A model generated the notes under the pieces. That model ran no database searches. It saw only the letters and a list, made by a program, of their open reading frames with translations, and was not told where the DNA came from. Below, piece after piece: positions 58,026 to 62,000 of a stretch of DNA of 62,000 bases (positions are counted from its first letter, which is position 1; each line of letters begins with the position of its first letter). The DNA is from Phoronis australis. Taxonomy: Eukaryota > Phoronida > Phoronidae. The translations under genes were made by a program, and so were the position numbers. Where the stretch lies: contig NMRA01000407.1 of assembly GCA_002633005.1 (NCBI GenBank), positions 1 through 62,000 of the forward strand, in the 5' to 3' direction.

Positions 58026-58486
58026 TTAATCGACAGGTTAGTCACGGTTACAGTCTGGGTTAGGCTCGCTTAGGCCTTAGGATAAAAACACCCCAAATGT
58101 TAGCGTAGGATTTGTCTCGCGGTGAAATTCTGCGCACTTATTGGGGATCCGCACGAAATTTGCACACAACGTGTAGATCAAAAAGTCCTGGAAGCCTATT
58201 GTTTTTGGTCATGATCGGATTCAAAATGGCGGACGTAGCGGCCATTTTGTTTCCGGTTTCAGGCCGCAATTTTTGACGTACAAAGCTGAAACTTGGTGCG
58301 ATTATTATAGAACACATTTGCGTAATTTCGCCAAGTGTCGCTCATCCGAGCGCTCTCGTTTGTTTATCGACGGGTTAGTTACAGTTTGGGTTAGGCTCGC
58401 TTAGGCCTTAGGGTAAAAACACCCCAAATGTTAGCGTAGGATTTGTCTCATGGTGAAATTTTGCGCACTTATTGGGGACAAATAAA
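58026..58486 (+). repeat. Tandem duplication, ~331-bp period
   Basis: 58,026-58,146 and 58,361-58,486 share GTTAGGCTCGCTTAGGCCTT and AAACACCCCAAATGTTAGCG and GGTGAAATT, ending CGCACTTATTGGGGA. No coding content. Confidence 0.85.
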
Positions 58487-58617
58487 ACCACAAGAATAAT
58501 ATATATTTTAAGTTGTATTGGGAATTTCAGGGTCACAGCTCTACAAATAAATATTTCACAGAAGGAGCCAAATGGGTTCCTTAATTACAACTTATAACAC
58601 ACACATTTCCGATACCC

Positions 58618-58805
58618 AAAGTGTAACTGAGTATCGGATACTAAGTGGCACAGGTTAGCATAGTACCAAATGGGTACATAATACCAAATGGGAATTGGCC
58701 GATTGCCTACCAACTGGGTCGAGCAAAACGGCAAATTCAATAACAAATACCAAGTGGGTACAAACTGCGAAATGGGCAAATATCATATAAAGTACCAAGT
58801 GGGTC
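58618..58805. repeat. Cluster of TACCAAATGGGTA-type words
   Basis: The word ACCAARTGGGTA and relatives occur at least six times within 190 bp. It is nearly self-complementary at its ends (TACC..GGTA). It lies just beyond the tandem duplication and may be the internal part of a MITE. Confidence 0.65.
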
Positions 58806-58829
58806 ACTTATTTCATGGTCTAGGTAAAC

Positions 58830-59283
58830 GTGTGTCATTGTTGTGCTTATCGCTCAACTAATACTTTTGTTGGCCGTCAATATGAGGGCTTTGGAAGTTA
58901 AGATAGTCTCAGTTGTTTGAGGGTAACTAAAAAAATCTGAATCCCAATTGCCTGCGTGTGGAGAGTAGGTACATATCATTGAAACACGAGATCTCCCGCA
59001 ATCTGTTTTTCAGAAATTCATAGGCAAAGCGCAAAAACCAGAATTTTCACAAAAAAATGACGATTGCATGGTCTTTTATTAAAGGCATGAATTCAGCTTT
59101 TTCGGTCATCGAGGATTTCGAAAATGCATAGTTTTGTTGGTTGAAAATGGGCATTTCAGTTCTAACTGAGAGTTATTTTTTATTCAATATGTAACATTTG
59201 TTGCGTACTAGACAATCGTTCTCTTATTTTCACATGCTGATAACACAGAACGAGTTCTGTAGGTCGAACATTTCGTAAATTAA
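58830..59283. other. No gene seen
   Basis: AT-rich DNA without recognisable frames or repeats. Confidence 0.5.
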
Positions 59284-59430
59284 AATAGGTAAATAAAACA
59301 ATGGAAAATTTTCGGATGTAATAACGTCCTTTGTCAACAGAAACAGAAATAAAGTAAAATCAAACACTATATAGTTATTACATCTGAAAATTTCAGTTGA
59401 TCCATTCTTGTTGTTTTATTTACCTATTTA
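59284..59430. mobile_element. Complete foldback MITE
   Basis: The left arm AATAGGTAAATAAAACAA with GAAAATTTTCGGATGTAATAAC and the right arm GTTATTACATCTGAAAATTT with TTGTTTTATTTACCTATT are inverted copies around a short ATAAAGTAAAATCAAACAC centre. A half copy lies at 42,321-42,421. Confidence 0.85.
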
Positions 59431-59657
59431 TATTTTACATTTCGTGAAACTATAGTATCCTTGGGAGGATCTGGATCGCCTTATTTAGTTTCAGATTTAT
59501 TTTCTAGGTAAATTAAAAGTATTGCACGTAATTGTGTTTGTTACTGGAAATTCATAGAAGTTATGTAAAAAAGTTGCTCAACTGTGGAGGGCATTTTGTT
59601 GGTGCAATATCAGGAAGTTGTTTAAAAAATTCCACCATTTGATGATATGTTGAAAGT

Positions 59658-59990
59658 CAGTGGTGGATCTAGGAGCCCAACATTTTGTCGCGTAAACAAT
59701 CACGCAAAGTGCGATTATGGATGTGTGTAGCGCCGAATGAGGAATGTTTATGGTCCACGCTCGCACGCAAACCTGCTTCTTTCGGCAATGTTTATTTCAC
59801 ACTTTATATTTTGTGCAACCAGTTTGTAGCAAAAGTTGTTGTGTTTGAAACAATCTTCAGTTCAGTGCCCTAAAGACCAAATGCATTTTTCGTTTTGGCA
59901 TTAACCCCGCGCTTGTTTTGCAAATCGTCTTAATTTTAATGTATGACAAAGAGAGAATTATTAGTTTCTGAGTGATTCACTCAGGTTTCA
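59658..59990 (+). mobile_element. hAT-type element, copy 3, tRNA-like cassette deleted
   Basis: Begins CAGTGGTGGATCTAGGAG and follows copy 1 (31,378) to GCGCCGAATG, then jumps straight to TGTTTATGGTCCACGCTC, omitting the ~260 bp that hold the tRNA-like cassette. Homology then runs to TTCTGAGTGATTCACTCAGG near 59,980. Confidence 0.75.
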
Positions 59991-62000
59991 ATTAAAATTG
60001 ACATGTTACCAGCAGCTTCATCGACACTCAGCTTCCGTGTACTTTGAAAAACGAAGTAATTTTCTTTATTGCACAGTGGAGCAGACGATAGAAACGGAGT
60101 GGTAGCAAGGAGTTTACACTCCTTGGTGCTAGTACGCAGTGCCACTGTTGGTCGCGCGCCTGGGATATCACGCGCATGTCGACCGGGAGCGGCATGAATA
60201 CCCGGTAAGCCATTATAGTTACCGTTACGATTGCGTCGGTTGTCTGAATCGCCGGTACACTTGAAATCGGATCTGAGCCCCCCCCCACACATACGCACAC
60301 ACAATCTAAAACTCCACACCTTGTCAAATCTTGTTTCGGCCGTATAATGTTAATTACCGGTACCTTGCTTAATAAATAAACTTAATGTTTCCTCACACTT
60401 TTGACACCCCTCCCCTTAATCCGCCTATGAAAATGCATCATTTGGGAATACATTTCGACTAGATTGATTTGCAATCCAATTCCTTGTATGGAAGTGTTAA
60501 TTGTAACAAGCGTAAAGAATGCCTTAAGACATTTTAGCTTGATGATTTACTTTTGGCTGTCAAACGCCAAAGATTCGAAATTCCTGATTCGTGACTCTAA
60601 AATCGGGCTAAAAGGTCTTGACAGGACATCCCAAACTCCCTTTTTAGCTACGTGTACATGTTCCTGGATAAATAAACATGCAAAAATCCCGTTACAGCAA
60701 TCTCGACACGATCACGTGACTACAATCATCCAGGCGTTATTTTGGTGCACTTGGTACGTTTCAAGGAATTAAAGTTATAGGTTGTGTGATTTGAAAAATT
60801 AGGAAACATATTCAAAGTTTGTTTCTCGGTAAAATGAATATAGCTTCATACATGTAAATCCTATTATTGATTAATATATATATCAATAATAAACTTTGTC
60901 ACCTTGTATGTAATATCTTTGGTTTGCGGGCAGGAACATGTATTATTTAATGTATTTTCTTTTGTTAATGAAATTTACATTTCATTAAAAATCGTGTGCT
61001 CGTATTTTTTTAGACGCGTATGTGTAAGTCTATATCTATAGCAAGCTAGTAATGAACTATTTGTCATATTGGTATAATTAAGCCTGTATTGACGTACTCA
61101 TCAGCCTGCACACAATGTCTTTGATAAGCGGGTCGCCTCATGTATTGCTTCTTGTATTGTCTGTTGGATGAATTATATATATAAATCGTCTGACTACATT
61201 TGGTCAGGATTGTGTTCGTGGCGGATGGCTTCTGATAATTTAACAGACATAAGTTTTAACATGTGATTTCGCTCTCATTGATGATCGTCTGTGGTTATGT
61301 TTGGAATACCACATCGAAAAAAATGGCTCACTAGATATAGAACTTTCATGAGCTATGCTTTATGCCTTAGTCTTCAACCCTGTGTTAGGAATAGTTTTAC
61401 ATTGATCTGCTTTCAAACGAGGACTATCAAAAATGTAACTTTTACGACTTTTGTGAAAAAAATAAAACTAGCTGCATAAACATGATAAAATGAAAATGAA
61501 AATGATAACTAGGGTTTCGGGAAAAGGCGTCAACTGGCCGGAATTTTATGAACTTGGTTCATTTGAGAAGTAACGAACTTGGTTCAGTTGAGAAGTAATG
61601 AACTGTTAGTTCTGTCACAGCCCTGAAATCACTTCGAATTTGACTAAGCAACAATTTGAGACCAATTTCATGACAGAAAGGGATCTAAATCAAAATTTGT
61701 TTGCTGTCATCGTAGTCGGGTTTATACTGGTCTTGCGATTTCATCCTACCGAATGGCTGGCAGCCAACGTCGGGAAACGGCGACTGAAATCACAAAAACA
61801 CGTTTCCCATCGCAGCTTTTATGAGAGGCAACGAAAGTCTATCGATGACCTCAGGCAATATTTTGTTAACTTTTCTACCATGTGAAAAATCAAATTGGGG
61901 GCTACATCCAATTTCCAAGTGCCGTGAGTGAGGCACGAACGTTACCACGGTAATGGCAACGTGAACTTGTCGGTCGTCGTTTCGAGTGGAACGGAAGTTT
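59991..62000. other. No gene seen; small repeats
   Basis: Two overlapping minus frames of 112 and 99 aa (59,981-60,327) and a plus frame of 81 aa (61,640-61,885) match nothing I know. A C-run followed by CACACATACGCACACACA lies at 60,279-60,302, a TTGATTAATATATATATCAA palindrome near 60,875, and a ~28-bp tandem pair with AACTTGGTTCA..TTGAGAAGTAA at ~61,550-61,605. Confidence 0.45.

Noticed and set aside
60028-60327. Overlapping 112- and 99-aa minus ORFs
   Set aside because: Two overlapping frames on the same strand, a C-run and CA-repeat inside, no recognisable domain.

Overview
This is eukaryotic, intron-bearing, AT-rich DNA. It looks like a repeat-rich marine invertebrate genome. The only cellular gene I can support is a Cys-loop anion-channel gene of the glycine-receptor type, and the transposon mix (Penelope, CR1/RTE-like and L1/Tx1-like LINEs, TTAA- and TWA-target DNA transposons, hAT-type MITEs) fits a cephalochordate, hemichordate or lophotrochozoan. 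I cannot name the species. Almost all short open frames in the window are chance frames inside repeats.

Layout. 1-890: a direct repeat of about 550 bp spacing. About 1,690-16,960: a strongly diverged head-to-tail array of a roughly 2-kb non-coding unit. It is interrupted by two copies of an element made of ~145-bp subrepeats, each carrying a CCACTAGGTGGC-like core, and by a hairpin insertion. 17,890-21,835: a dead LINE split by a 3,171-bp DNA transposon with perfect 17-bp TIRs, a TTA target duplication and a cysteine-rich CXC-type ORF. 24,241-31,320: LINE relics, the largest a minus-strand L1/Tx1-like ORF2 with a ruined catalytic box, lying between two ~950-bp direct repeats.

31,378-42,421: deeply nested transposons. 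A Penelope-like RT/GIY-YIG element is split by a 5.7-kb TIR element whose two sides restore the Penelope reading frame when one GAGTA is removed. Inside that insertion sit a TTAA element (an inverted partner lies outside) and an 833-bp solo-LTR-like sequence. On its minus strand this has a cluster of heat-shock-element-like boxes, a TATA box and a poly(A) signal in the order of an inducible LTR promoter. 45,163-46,015 is a ~31-bp minisatellite.

46,846-56,413 (+): a glycine-receptor-like chloride channel subunit in 11 proposed exons, about 539 aa. Exons 4-9 and 11 are very secure from motifs, splice sites and phase; exons 1, 2 and 10 are inferred. It has both glycine-receptor disulfide loops and the PAR anion-selectivity motif, but valine where the family nearly always has threonine at pore position 6'. 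56,414-62,000 is non-coding as far as I can see: an inverted repeat just past the gene, a tandem duplication, a foldback element and another hAT-type copy.
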